A stretch of DNA of 64,000 nucleotides from CAVQFB01 sp963711675 (GTDB taxonomy: Bacteria; Acidobacteriota; Terriglobia; Terriglobales; Acidobacteriaceae): NCBI GenBank assembly GCA_963711675.1, contig CAVQFB010000002.1:186001-250000 (forward strand). Reading direction: 5' to 3'. Under the pieces are notes generated by a model. The model ran no database searches and had not been told where the DNA came from. It saw nothing but the letters and a program-made list of their open reading frames with translations. Below, in pieces: positions 7,646-16,101 of the stretch. Each line of letters begins with the position of its first letter. The stretch's first letter is position 1. A program made the translations under genes and the position numbers.

Positions 7646-8578
7646 ATGTATCGTTTGTCCCTACTAGCGTCGCTACTGCTAGCGCTTTCATGCACATGCA
7701 TTGCGGGTACAACAGCAACCGCGTCTCCTCCCGCAGGACGAAGATCAAAACCGGCCGCGATTCGAGGCATTAATGTCTTGGGTAACGGAGATGATGTTGG
7801 CATCGAAATCAGCGTAACCCAGCGCATTACCGCGCAAACCCAGGCACTGAGCGACCCCGATCGCATTGTCATTGACCTGCTCGGAGCGATACCGAGCGAA
7901 AATGTGAGTCCGATCGAGGTCAATCGCGGTGGCGTGAAGCGTGTCCGCTTAGGGCTACGTACTTCCAATCCGCCCGTAACCCGCGTCGTGCTTGAACTCG
8001 CAGGGCCGCAGAAGTTCCAGATTTTTCCTTCCAGCGATTCGGTAATCGTGCGGCTGGGCAGCGGCAACGCACAGTCCGCGTCGGCCCAGCAACCCGCAAC
8101 ACCACCACGCCTGCCGCTGCGAGTCACATTCCAGAATGATCTGCTCAGCATCAAGGCGGAAAAAGCCACCCTGTCACAGGTGTTGTACGAAATCCAGCGT
8201 CTGACCGGTGCTGATATTGCGATTCCAGCCGGCGCCGAGCGGGAGCAGATCGTGACTAACCTTGGGCCGGGACCGGCCCGAGAGGTGTTGGCGGCTTTGC
8301 TGAATGGCTCCCATTACAACTTCGTCATCCTCGGCGCGGATGATAATTCCACGGCCTTGCAGCAAGTGATTCTCACACCCCGTTTCGGCTCGGACATGCC
8401 GGATGACAGCCCGGACACTGCCGCGCCCCCGGCGACGGCGCCGCCAGGAATGGTTCAGCGTCTGCCTCCTCAGGGTGTGCGGAACGCGGGACAGGGAAAT
8501 GCGGGACCGGGAGACGACAACGCATCGCCTGAAGATACCGTGAACGGAGCGCCAGACCAGAACGCTCCGCCCAACTAA
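7646..8578 (+). CDS. AMIN domain protein with secretin-type STN-like region
   Basis: A 310-residue exported protein with a signal peptide (MYRLSLLASLLLALSCTCIAG). Residues about 38-135 fit an AMIN domain (DDVGIEISVTQ, PDRIVIDLLGA, VKRVRLGLRT, TRVVLEL), a module that binds peptidoglycan or targets periplasmic complexes. Residues 160-245 resemble an STN/secretin N-terminal domain (LLSIKAEKATLSQVLYEI then a beta-alpha unit ending in VILTPR). The C-terminus is Pro/Ala/Gly-rich and disordered. Secretin subunits (PilQ type) carry AMIN plus STN before the pore, but no pore domain is present here, so this is a secretin-like accessory protein or an orphan. It converges with the Tad cluster 15 bases downstream. 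Confidence 0.7.
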   Translation: MYRLSLLASLLLALSCTCIAGTTATASPPAGRRSKPAAIRGINVLGNGDDVGIEISVTQRITAQTQALSDPDRIVIDLLGAIPSENVSPIEVNRGGVKRVRLGLRTSNPPVTRVVLELAGPQKFQIFPSSDSVIVRLGSGNAQSASAQQPATPPRLPLRVTFQNDLLSIKAEKATLSQVLYEIQRLTGADIAIPAGAEREQIVTNLGPGPAREVLAALLNGSHYNFVILGADDNSTALQQVILTPRFGSDMPDDSPDTAAPPATAPPGMVQRLPPQGVRNAGQGNAGPGDDNASPEDTVNGAPDQNAPPN

Positions 8579-8593
8579 ATCAAGAGCGTCAAT

Positions 8594-9907
8594 CTAATTG
8601 TGAATCAGCCGAACTGGAACGGGAGCGACGCCGTTGCCGGAAACCGGGTTGGCCCCCGCGCCTGGATTGCAGCTGGCGACGTTGAGGATGTAGGCCTGGA
8701 TATTTCCGAGAGTGTCAACGCTCTGAATCCCCAACTGTAGGAAGCCAACAATGTTGAGAGTCGCAGTCGCACCCGAGCAGGCAACGCCTACTCCAAACGG
8801 ACAAGGATTGCTCACCCAGGTAAAGATTGGAACCGTGATTACAGAATCGCTGCGGCTGATATTGATCGTGCCGGCCTGGCTGGCAAAGGTGGGATTAGGA
8901 TTGGCGGTGCCTGGAGAGATCGTCACCGGGGCGCCGATTCCGCCAGGGGTGAACGTATCCTGGCCTTGGCTAAGACCGGGCCCTGTAGCATGGGTGAGAC
9001 ATTGTGTGGCACCAGAGACTTCCGTGTTGACAGGCCCCGAACCACTAAATTGATCGATCGTCAGTTGGAGGCCGGTTCCGCACGCGAGCGGCGCCGGATT
9101 CGCGCAGGCAATGTTGTCGTAGATGCCGCCGCCGCCGGCGTTCAGGCAAGAGCCTGCGGTTGAAGGGCATGTCGTAGCTTGCGTCGGCATGTCCGCGACC
9201 CAATACTGAGCTGCTGCTAGGCCGATTCCCGAGCCTCCCGGTGCAAACGTGAAGAGAGTGCCGTTAAGATAGTTCGCCTGATTAGCGGCGACGTAGGTGG
9301 CGTCCACGAAATAGGGTGGGCATGCAGGGGGTGGAACCACGGTTGGGTCGCAATTAGCGATCAGGAACGGCTTCACCGACGCCACCTGAATCGGCACGTT
9401 GGCTGAACTGGCGGAACCGGAAGAATTAAAGGCCTCGGCGGTCGCCGTGGCGCTGACGGAATTTGCCGCTCCTCCTCCCCAGATTTTCGAAAAGAATGTA
9501 GGCAAGCCCGTGCGCTGTACCTGCACGGTAAGCTTCGGATTCTCAGGAACGGTGAAATCGCAGGTGACGTTGACGGTAGTGGGCGGCTGGCCTCCGATCG
9601 TATTCTGGTTTGCCGCTTGCGTCGCCTGTACGTTCGCCGGGCCAGTGGCGCCTCCACACACTGCACCACCGGAGCCGCCAATCGCTCCAAGCTGGCCGGA
9701 AGTATATCCGGACGAGACAAACATCTTTGCGCCCGCCAGCGCGGCTGACTCGGCCACACGTTGCGCCTCGGTGCGAGCAACGTAAAGCGTGACCACGTCA
9801 ATCGCCAAGGCTGCCATCGCCAGCAGGGTAATCATGGCGATGGCTACCAGAATAATTGTGACTCCGCGCTCACCCTTCCGATTCCTTGCGAATTTGCCTA
9901 GTCTCAT
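8594..9907 (-). CDS. TadG-like pilus assembly protein
   Basis: The 437-residue protein begins with RKGERGVTIILVAIAMITLL, a basic N-terminus and hydrophobic helix of the Flp pilus TadE/TadG type. The segment ALAIDVVTLYVARTEAQR continues the helix, as in TadG 'aaDlg..y..r.qlQ.aaDaAALAgA' proteins (here AESAALAGAKMF). The remaining 370 residues form a Gly/Thr/Asn-rich extracellular part with several Cys pairs. It is the last gene of a four-gene minus-strand operon, 7 bases after the preceding TadE-like gene. Role: minor pseudopilin or pilus-associated surface protein. Confidence 0.8.
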   Translation of the reverse strand: MRLGKFARNRKGERGVTIILVAIAMITLLAMAALAIDVVTLYVARTEAQRVAESAALAGAKMFVSSGYTSGQLGAIGGSGGAVCGGATGPANVQATQAANQNTIGGQPPTTVNVTCDFTVPENPKLTVQVQRTGLPTFFSKIWGGGAANSVSATATAEAFNSSGSASSANVPIQVASVKPFLIANCDPTVVPPPACPPYFVDATYVAANQANYLNGTLFTFAPGGSGIGLAAAQYWVADMPTQATTCPSTAGSCLNAGGGGIYDNIACANPAPLACGTGLQLTIDQFSGSGPVNTEVSGATQCLTHATGPGLSQGQDTFTPGGIGAPVTISPGTANPNPTFASQAGTINISRSDSVITVPIFTWVSNPCPFGVGVACSGATATLNIVGFLQLGIQSVDTLGNIQAYILNVASCNPGAGANPVSGNGVAPVPVRLIHN

Positions 9908-9914
9908 GGCTGGC

Positions 9915-10526
9915 TCAATTCAGGTTCTGCATAACCGCGGTAGACGTAATCAAAGAGTTCGCCGCGTAGGTCGCGCCCGGCACAAGCAGCTTGATTACGT
10001 TGTTGAACTGCCACTTGTAGGGATACGAAATCTGTACCTGGGTCGCCTCCACGTTGTAATTCGCGGGAAACGGATTTCCCAATGGCGCGGTGTAGACAAA
10101 GCCGCGATTGATGATCAAAGTGAGGGTGCCCGGACATCCATTGCCGTTAGCGGTGTAGGTCCAGATCAAGGTTCCAGCGGCGTGCGCCGGCGGATTCACG
10201 ATAGGAAAGAGAGCGCAGTCGTTAACGTTCGCCCGGGCGAGAGCGTTGTCGACCACACTGGCCACGCTGTCGAGAGTCGGAGGCTCCGCGAGAGACAAAT
10301 CGGTGCTGGGCAGGGAACTCGCAATCCGGGCGCCTTCGAGAGCGGCATTCGAAACCTTCAGCTTCACCGTGAAGGCCGATCCGAAATCAAAGATTCCCAC
10401 GATCAAGACCACCAAAAGAGGGAGAGCAACCGCGAACTCGACGATCTGCGAACCTTCCGTCGTGGCGAGCGAATGCGCGATCGCATAAGCATTATTGCTA
10501 CCTCCCACTGCTGTAGCTCGGTGCAT
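9915..10526 (-). CDS. TadE-like minor pseudopilin
   Basis: I use the ATG at 10526 because it overlaps the stop of the upstream gene (TGATG), the normal coupling in this operon; the frame itself stays open to 10640. The 203-residue product carries EGSQIVEFAVALPLLVVLIV, the TadE signature (small residue, Glu five after the junction, long hydrophobic helix), then DFGSAFTVKLKVSNAALEGAR. Two Cys lie in the extracellular part. It probably needs the prepilin peptidase encoded first in the operon for processing, as TadE/TadF pseudopilins do. Confidence 0.8.
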   Translation of the reverse strand: MHRATAVGGSNNAYAIAHSLATTEGSQIVEFAVALPLLVVLIVGIFDFGSAFTVKLKVSNAALEGARIASSLPSTDLSLAEPPTLDSVASVVDNALARANVNDCALFPIVNPPAHAAGTLIWTYTANGNGCPGTLTLIINRGFVYTAPLGNPFPANYNVEATQVQISYPYKWQFNNVIKLLVPGATYAANSLITSTAVMQNLN

Positions 10527-11077
10527 CAATACTCCATGGCCACGCCGGCCGATGCAGGGATTCTTACGAGCTGAAAGTTGAGACTGGTGAAGGGAAAATA
10601 GAACTGGTACGGATAGCGGAAGCTCACCACGGTGCCACACTGCTGTGCGGGCGCAGTGGCGACAGTGAGCTGTACATTGCGGCAGACGGTAATGTTATTG
10701 GGAGCGACGCTGCAGCCGCCGGCTGGCGTGACCCCGACACAGGCCACTGGTGCCGGAGTCGGGGTGTAGGTAATTAAGGCGCCGGTGTCGACGTGCGACG
10801 CTTGCAGCACACTTGTGACCGCAGTGGCGACGGCAGTGTTGTCGGGAAACGACGTTCCGTTCCACGTGCCTCCGCCGACGGCACAGGTTGCGCATGCCGG
10901 TGTGGCAGCCACGGTAGCGCCCTCTCTAGCCGCGTGCGAGATCGTCGAGTAAATGTTGTACGCACGCCCGAACCAGTAGATTCCCAGGAGAATCATGAAT
11001 ATTAGCGGCAGCACAAAGGCCGCTTCAGCGAGTTCCTGACCGCGGACATCCCGGACGATCTGAATGAAGCGTTTCAT
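10526..11077 (-). CDS. TadE-like minor pseudopilin
   Basis: A 183-residue paralogue of the next gene. The N-terminus shows VRGQELAEAAFVLPLIFMIL, with the Glu-containing pseudopilin helix, followed by YWFGRAYNIYSTISHAAREG, close to the TadE consensus. ATG 11077 is preferred over the TTG at 11098 and lies after GGGGAAAAG. The extracellular half has six Cys (CATC, VACVG, GGCS, VCRN, QQC), which suggests disulphides. It starts 6 bases after the stop of the prepilin peptidase gene. Confidence 0.8.
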   Translation of the reverse strand: MKRFIQIVRDVRGQELAEAAFVLPLIFMILLGIYWFGRAYNIYSTISHAAREGATVAATPACATCAVGGGTWNGTSFPDNTAVATAVTSVLQASHVDTGALITYTPTPAPVACVGVTPAGGCSVAPNNITVCRNVQLTVATAPAQQCGTVVSFRYPYQFYFPFTSLNFQLVRIPASAGVAMEY

Positions 11078-11082
11078 CGTAA

Positions 11083-11613
11083 CTAGACTTTTCCCCAAAC
11101 GTGCGCTGCTTCGTACAAGATCACGGTCAACGCAACCGCCACCCCGAACGGCACCTTGAGAGCGTCAGGGTTATCGAGCGAAACCTGATGCGGCGGCAAC
11201 CTGAAACTGAATAACGCCGCGATCATGGCTCCAATGTTCCGCAAGGCTTGCCGGGCGCGGCCTTTATAGACGATCAGGCCCATCGCCATCGCGCCTGCAA
11301 CAAATACTGCTCCCAATAATACCGTTGTCAATGGCCCCGGGCCCAGGAAAGCACCCAGAGCGCCAACCAGCTTCCAGTCGCCAGCACCGAGACTTCTTAT
11401 AAGGACGAAGGGCAAGAGCAAGCCCAGCCCCAACAAAGCTCCCAACAGCGAGCTCTTGGCGCCATTCCATCCTGCCGCCAACGAGTTTGCCGCAATTCCT
11501 ACAAGCAACCCCGGTACGGTAAGCCAATTGGGAATTCGGCGGCTGCGCCAGTCCATCCATCCTGCTACGCCTGCGAGAACGACGGCCAGCACCCAAACCG
11601 CATCCCTCAACAT
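11083..11613 (-). CDS. Prepilin peptidase, A24 family (TadV/CpaA type)
   Basis: An integral membrane aspartyl peptidase of about 176 residues with some six hydrophobic segments. Both expected aspartate motifs are present: WMDWRSRRIPNWL near the N-terminus and GAGDWKLVGALGAFLG in the middle (family GxGD). It would cleave the short leader peptides of the pilin-like proteins encoded downstream. I use ATG 11613 because it starts directly at the first membrane segment. The frame continues to TTG 11682, which would add a 23-residue basic leader. Neither site has a strong ribosome-binding sequence. It is the first gene of the minus-strand Tad operon. Confidence 0.8.
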   Translation of the reverse strand: MLRDAVWVLAVVLAGVAGWMDWRSRRIPNWLTVPGLLVGIAANSLAAGWNGAKSSLLGALLGLGLLLPFVLIRSLGAGDWKLVGALGAFLGPGPLTTVLLGAVFVAGAMAMGLIVYKGRARQALRNIGAMIAALFSFRLPPHQVSLDNPDALKVPFGVAVALTVILYEAAHVWGKV

Positions 11614-11924
11614 GCCGGCCACGGATCGCACAGCTCTTGCCTTTTTCCTGCGCTGGATCGGTGCTGCCTGGACATGCTTCAAGACCTCGGATCGCCAATG
11701 GCTAGGATTCGCTCGGGGAGGTTTCGACTGCCGAAGATCCGAACCACCCCAAAAGGGCGGCCATTGGCCGGATTCTCACACAGGAAGGGAGGCAAGTCAA
11801 CGCGCGTTAGGCCATTGGGAGTAGAGCCTCTTCTCGCGGTGCACCAGGGCTCCAGAAAATCTGGAGAAAAGCCGGATGGAGTCGCAGAAATGGGGTGAAA
11901 ACTCGAATTCGCCACAAAACAAAA
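11614..11924. other. Intergenic region between the Tad operon and ctpA
   Basis: No gene is supported here. It should hold the promoter of the Tad operon (minus strand), which I could not define. It ends at the ctpA terminator. Confidence 0.35.
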
Positions 11925-11943
11925 GGCCCGATTTTGTCGGGCC
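11925..11943 (-). terminator. Rho-independent terminator of the S41 protease gene
   Basis: On the minus strand a 7-bp perfect stem (GGCCCGA/TCGGGCC) with a 5-base loop is followed by TTTTGTTTTG. It begins about 26 bases past the stop of the protease gene. Confidence 0.8.
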
Positions 11944-11969
11944 TAGGGTCCCATGGAATAAGGATATTT

Positions 11970-13565
11970 CTACCGATTCACCAGGTGTGCGCTATTGCGC
12001 TCAGCGATCACCTTCCGGGCGTTCTCGGCCAGCGCTTGAGCCTTGGGAAGAGAATCGAGAGCTTTCTTGACCTGGGGATCGCTCTCAGCCCGCACCCTCA
12101 GCCCCTCTTCCTGGCCGAACGTGTCGGTGAAAATCTCGCTCTTGATGTTAGCGCGAACCCAGTCGTTGTTTTCGACGAGATCTGCTTCGGTGTATGCGAC
12201 CTTCTCCTCGTCGAGGAACTTGCGGAAGTCCTGCATCACGATGTCGTCGACTTCGAAGCTCTTCGCCGGGTGATGGTTCACCGTGTAGTGCTTGGCGAAA
12301 TTGAAGAACGCATAGTGCTGCAGCAGCGAATCCTGGAAGTGATTCTGTTTCACCGGAACGAGCTTCTCGTCGGGGGTAATTCCGCCGCCGCCATAAACCG
12401 GACGCCCGCTGTCAGTAAGCTTCACTTCATGGTTGCCGTTGCTATCTTCGCTCTCGCGATTGTAGTAGTAGTCGTACAGCGACACGCCGGTATACTCACG
12501 TTGAATCAAACGGCCGCTCGGCGTGTAGTATTTGGCGGTTGTGAGTGCGAGGCCGGTGTTTTCGGACAGCGGATAAACGGTTTGCACCAGGCCCTTGCCG
12601 AAGGTCGTCTCGCCGATGATCCAGCCACGATCGTGATCCTGTATGGCGCCTGCCACGATTTCTGCAGCGGAGGCGGTTCCGCGATTGACCAGCACCACCA
12701 GTGGGAATTCCTTGCCGCCGTTGCCGTGGGTCGCTACATACCGCTTCTCGGGTGAAGAGCGTCCCTTGTGGAAGACGATTAGCTGACCCTTGCGCAGGAA
12801 CTTGTCGGCCACGCCCACACCTTCGCTGAGCAGTCCGCCCGGATTCTGGCGGAGATCGAGGATCAGACCCTTGAGGTCTCCCATCTCTTCCAAAGCCGAG
12901 GAAACTTCGTGCTCAGTCGTCTCCTGGAAGCCGGAAACATGCATGTAGCCTATGCCGGGGCGGATGAGGAAATGCAAATCGACGCTGTAGCGCGGAATCT
13001 CGTCGCGCACCACGTTGAAGTCGAGCGGTTTGTCATTGCCTTCGCGCAAAACCGTGATGCGAACCGTGGTGCCCTTGGGCCCCTTCAACAGGTCGGCTAC
13101 GTCGGACGTACTCATGTTGTCCGTAGCTTTTCCGTCCACCGCGATGATGATGTCGCCGGGGTGAATGCCGGCCCGGAATGCGGGAGTCCCTACGAACGGT
13201 GCGATGACGATGACCTTATTGTTGCGCGGACCGACGGTCATACCCACGCCGTAGTATTTGCCGCGCTGTTCTTCGCGCAGCAGGGAATAAGACTTGGGAT
13301 CGAAGAAATTGGAGTGCGGATCGAGCGCATGCAGCATGCCCGGGATCGCCCCGTTATAAATGGCTTTGTCCGGGTTCACCGGCTCGGCGTAGTTGTCCTC
13401 GACGATGTCGTAGACCTGGGTAAACTGTTTAAGGCTGTCTTTAATATCTGAGTCGCTGCTGTTGGCGCTCGGGTTAACCTTCTGCCCAAACAGCATTCCC
13501 AGAAAACCGCAGGTAACGAGAACAAAACCTACCAGTAGGAGTGACCGGCTAGAACTACGAACCAT
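11970..13565 (-). CDS. ctpA: S41 C-terminal processing protease with PDZ domain
   Basis: The 531-residue protein has an N-terminal signal anchor (SLLLVGFVLVTCGFLG), a PDZ domain at about residues 85-175 (YYGVGMTVGPRNN, GIHPGDIIIAVDG) and an S41 catalytic domain. Ser299 in GTASAAEI and Lys324 in FGKGLVQ are the likely dyad; their 25-residue spacing matches tail-specific protease (Prc). I chose ATG 13565 over TTG-type starts because AAGGA lies 9 bases upstream. Expected role: periplasmic processing or degradation of proteins from their C-terminal ends. It has its own promoter and terminator, so it is monocistronic. Confidence 0.9.
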   Translation of the reverse strand: MVRSSSRSLLLVGFVLVTCGFLGMLFGQKVNPSANSSDSDIKDSLKQFTQVYDIVEDNYAEPVNPDKAIYNGAIPGMLHALDPHSNFFDPKSYSLLREEQRGKYYGVGMTVGPRNNKVIVIAPFVGTPAFRAGIHPGDIIIAVDGKATDNMSTSDVADLLKGPKGTTVRITVLREGNDKPLDFNVVRDEIPRYSVDLHFLIRPGIGYMHVSGFQETTEHEVSSALEEMGDLKGLILDLRQNPGGLLSEGVGVADKFLRKGQLIVFHKGRSSPEKRYVATHGNGGKEFPLVVLVNRGTASAAEIVAGAIQDHDRGWIIGETTFGKGLVQTVYPLSENTGLALTTAKYYTPSGRLIQREYTGVSLYDYYYNRESEDSNGNHEVKLTDSGRPVYGGGGITPDEKLVPVKQNHFQDSLLQHYAFFNFAKHYTVNHHPAKSFEVDDIVMQDFRKFLDEEKVAYTEADLVENNDWVRANIKSEIFTDTFGQEEGLRVRAESDPQVKKALDSLPKAQALAENARKVIAERNSAHLVNR

Positions 13566-13623
13566 CTTCAATTTCCTTGGGGAGGGGCGTGAAAATGCCC
13601 CAATCCACCGCGCATCTCTGCGC

Positions 13624-13632
13624 AGTATAGCA
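13624..13632 (-). promoter_or_regulatory. Extended -10 promoter element of ctpA
   Basis: The minus strand reads TGCTATACT, an extended -10 (TGnTATAAT with one mismatch), about 60 bases before the ctpA start codon. No good -35 is visible, as is usual for extended -10 promoters. Confidence 0.4.
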
Positions 13633-13867
13633 TGTTAAAAAGCCCCCCTCGGTACAGCTATTTCCACCGTCGGAGTTACCAAAGGGGTGAACGTCTGATA
13701 AGTAGGATGCGTTCCTAAGGCCAGGGGATTCAACGCCGTTGAGCCGGAGGGTTAACACCCTCTCGGTGTTGGGACCATTTTTGCGGCATTGGGTTGGTTG
13801 GGACGGTCGGACTGGATGTTCGGGGGCCGAGATTGCCGCATTTCAGAGTGGGCAGTATGATGACACC

Positions 13868-14167
13868 ATGAATCTCGGTTTCTCGGAGATGGTGTTCATT
13901 TTCTTCCTGGCCCTTATCATCTTCGGGCCGAAAAAGCTCCCGGAAATCGGACGCCAGATCGGCAAAGCGCTCAACGAGTTCAAGCGCGCCAGCAATGAGT
14001 TCAAGGCCCAGATCGAATCGGAGATTAACAATCTGGAACTCGAGTCCAAGCCGGAAATCCTCCCACCCAATCGGCCTCCGCAAGGTGCGGTAGCGAGCGG
14101 CGCAATAAGTGAGTTGCCGTCCCCGCAGCCGGAGCCCCCCTCGACCGGCAAGGCTGCCGATGCCTGA
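13868..14167 (+). CDS. tatA: Twin-arginine translocase subunit TatA/TatB
   Basis: A 99-residue protein. One membrane helix spans residues 4-19, followed by FGPKKLPE (19-26) and an amphipathic helix (GRQIGKALNEFKRASNEFKA), the TatA/TatB fold. The C-terminal 45 residues are Pro/Glu/Ser-rich. The upstream frame is open to 13739, but ATG 13868 is the family start. It overlaps tatC by 8 bases. Only one TatA-type gene sits next to tatC, so either it serves both TatA and TatB functions or another copy exists elsewhere; Glu7 right before the helix core is somewhat TatB-like. Confidence 0.88.
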   Translation: MNLGFSEMVFIFFLALIIFGPKKLPEIGRQIGKALNEFKRASNEFKAQIESEINNLELESKPEILPPNRPPQGAVASGAISELPSPQPEPPSTGKAADA

Positions 14168-14963
14168 AATCGCGGGTGAAGTTTCGCCATCCGGGCCGGC
14201 AGGGCCTGAACTGCCGGCGATGAGCTTCCTCGATCACCTGGAGGAACTCAGGCGGCGGATTATCTATTCGCTGATCGCGGTGGCCGTCGGCTTTTTTGCC
14301 TGCTGGGGATACGCTGAAAACATCTACGGATTCATGCAGCGCCCCATTATGGACGCCCTCCGCCACAACGGGATGGCGGAAAAGCTGGTTTACCTGAACC
14401 CGACCGAGCCCTTCAACCTGTACCTGAAGGTGGCGGCGCTCGGCGGCCTGTTCGTAACCTCTCCTTTCGTCCTCTACCAGGTATGGGCGTTTATTTCACC
14501 CGGTCTTTACCGCCACGAAAAGCGCTACGTGACGCCGTTCATGATCTCGACCGTCGCACTTTTTCTTGCCGGCGGATACTTTGGCTACAAACTGGTCTAC
14601 CCGCAAGCGCTGGAATTCCTGATCGGGTACGGCAAGCAGTTCCAGCCGATGATCACGATCGGCGAGTACACGGATCTGTTTCTGGTGATCATCATCGGCA
14701 TGGGCGTGATTTTTGAGATGCCGATCCTGGTTTTTTTCCTGGCGCTGATGGGGATCGTGACGGCGGGCTGGATGTGGCGAAATCTCCGCTACTCGATCCT
14801 GGTGATATTCATCATCGCGGCCGTCCTGACGCCCACGACGGACATCCTGAACATGTGCATTTTTGCGGCGCCCATGGTGGCGCTATACGTACTAAGCATC
14901 GGCATCGCGTGGCTGGTGCATCCGAAACAGCGGCGCGCGCGGCGGGAAAAGACCGCTAAATAG
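14160..14963 (+). CDS. tatC: Twin-arginine translocase subunit TatC
   Basis: The 267-residue integral membrane protein has the TatC signature SFLDHLEELRRRI at residues 22-34 and six predicted membrane segments. Other conserved parts are NPTEPFNLYLKV, SPFVLYQVWAFISPGL (first periplasmic loop) and FEMPILVFFLALMGIV. TatC recognises the twin-arginine signal peptide and forms the receptor complex for export of folded proteins. The first 20 residues are a hydrophilic Pro/Gly-rich extension not usual for the family. The start at ATG 14160 overlaps tatA. Confidence 0.93.
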   Translation: MPEIAGEVSPSGPAGPELPAMSFLDHLEELRRRIIYSLIAVAVGFFACWGYAENIYGFMQRPIMDALRHNGMAEKLVYLNPTEPFNLYLKVAALGGLFVTSPFVLYQVWAFISPGLYRHEKRYVTPFMISTVALFLAGGYFGYKLVYPQALEFLIGYGKQFQPMITIGEYTDLFLVIIIGMGVIFEMPILVFFLALMGIVTAGWMWRNLRYSILVIFIIAAVLTPTTDILNMCIFAAPMVALYVLSIGIAWLVHPKQRRARREKTAK

Positions 14964-15016
14964 AAGCGATGCGAATTGACATAGGGAGCGGGCGATTAGC
15001 GGGCGGACTTCATGCG

Positions 15017-15991
15017 ATGCGTACGCTGCGCAACGCCACGCTGACGCTGCTCGTGTTGAGTTCACTGGGATGCGCCCGCGAGAAGACGATCGTGCAGCCT
15101 ACCTCGGCTGCAGCGACATCAAGTCCGGCGTCGGCCCCACCAGGTTCCAACCCCGCTGATGCTCCTGCGGCCCCGACAATTGACGCTAAGCGTGCCTTTC
15201 AGTACACGAAAGAGGTTACGGCGTTTGGTCCGCGGCCCATCGGGAGCGCGAATCACAAGAAGCTGGAGGATTACATCCTCGCGCACCTGAAGGGCGATCA
15301 GGTCGAAGAGGACAGTTTCACCGCCGACACGCCAGCAGGCAAGTTTCCCGTCCGCAATATCATTGCAAAGTACCCCGGTGCGAAAGACGGAGTCATCGTC
15401 ATTGCAGGGCATTACGACACGGTGTATCCCCTGCGCGACAGAGGTTTCGTTGGCGCGAATGACGGCGGCTCTTCCACCGCAATTCTGCTGGAGTTCGCCA
15501 ACCAGTTGCGGGGGAAAAAGCGTGATGGATACAGCGTGTGGCTGGTCTGGACCGACGGGGAAGAAGCGATCAAACAGTGGACAGCAACCGACAGCGTCTA
15601 CGGTGCACGCCATCTGGCCGAGAAATGGCGTGCCGATGGCACTCTCAAGAAGATCAAGGCGCTTTTCGTGGCCGACATGATTGGCGATGCCGATCTGGAT
15701 ATTCAGCGCGACGAGAATTCCACGCCATGGCTGGAGGACCTGGTCCTTCAGGCTGCAACCCGCCTCGGCTACCAATCGCACTTTTTTGCGGTCACGACCC
15801 CTATTGAAGATGATCACATCCCGTTTGTCCGCCTTGGTGTTCCTTGTGCCGATATTATCGACCTCGACTACGGATATGGCGGTGTGTTCTGGCATACAGC
15901 GCAGGACACGATGGACAAACTCAGCCCCAAAAGCCTGGAGATTGCAGGCAACGTAATCCTGCAGACGGTATGGATGGTGGATCAGAAGTAG
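15017..15991 (+). CDS. M28-family glutaminyl-peptide cyclotransferase-like lipoprotein
   Basis: ATG 15017 gives a lipoprotein signal with lipobox LSSLGC; the earlier ATG 14969 would add 16 residues. The mature protein matches M28 enzymes of the glutaminyl cyclase branch rather than ordinary aminopeptidases: GHYDT (His132), GANDGGSS (Asp149), TDGEEA (Glu182/183), then WTATDSVYGARHLA, DDHIPF with His267 and FWHTAQDTMDKLS. Glutaminyl cyclases bind one zinc through Asp, Glu and His and convert N-terminal Gln to pyroglutamate. Activity is inferred from motif order; a peptidase role is not excluded. It starts 53 bases after tatC. Confidence 0.75.
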   Translation: MRTLRNATLTLLVLSSLGCAREKTIVQPTSAAATSSPASAPPGSNPADAPAAPTIDAKRAFQYTKEVTAFGPRPIGSANHKKLEDYILAHLKGDQVEEDSFTADTPAGKFPVRNIIAKYPGAKDGVIVIAGHYDTVYPLRDRGFVGANDGGSSTAILLEFANQLRGKKRDGYSVWLVWTDGEEAIKQWTATDSVYGARHLAEKWRADGTLKKIKALFVADMIGDADLDIQRDENSTPWLEDLVLQAATRLGYQSHFFAVTTPIEDDHIPFVRLGVPCADIIDLDYGYGGVFWHTAQDTMDKLSPKSLEIAGNVILQTVWMVDQK

Positions 15992-16101
15992 TTACCCGGC
16001 GCCTGCCAGGCGGCGGCTCAATTTGAGAACTGTGCGCCGCGGTGTTCTAACCTTGTTTCACGCTTCCCGTTTTCTGTGAATTGATTTCTAATGCGGCGCA
16101 T

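Noticed and set aside
9789..10574. 261-residue plus-strand frame across the Tad genes
   Set aside because: It is antisense to three overlapping genes with clear TadE/TadG motifs and has a shadow-like Arg/Gly/Val composition.
11895..12755. 286-residue plus-strand frame opposite ctpA
   Set aside because: It lies opposite a protease with an intact catalytic dyad. The Val/Ile-rich composition mirrors the sense codons.
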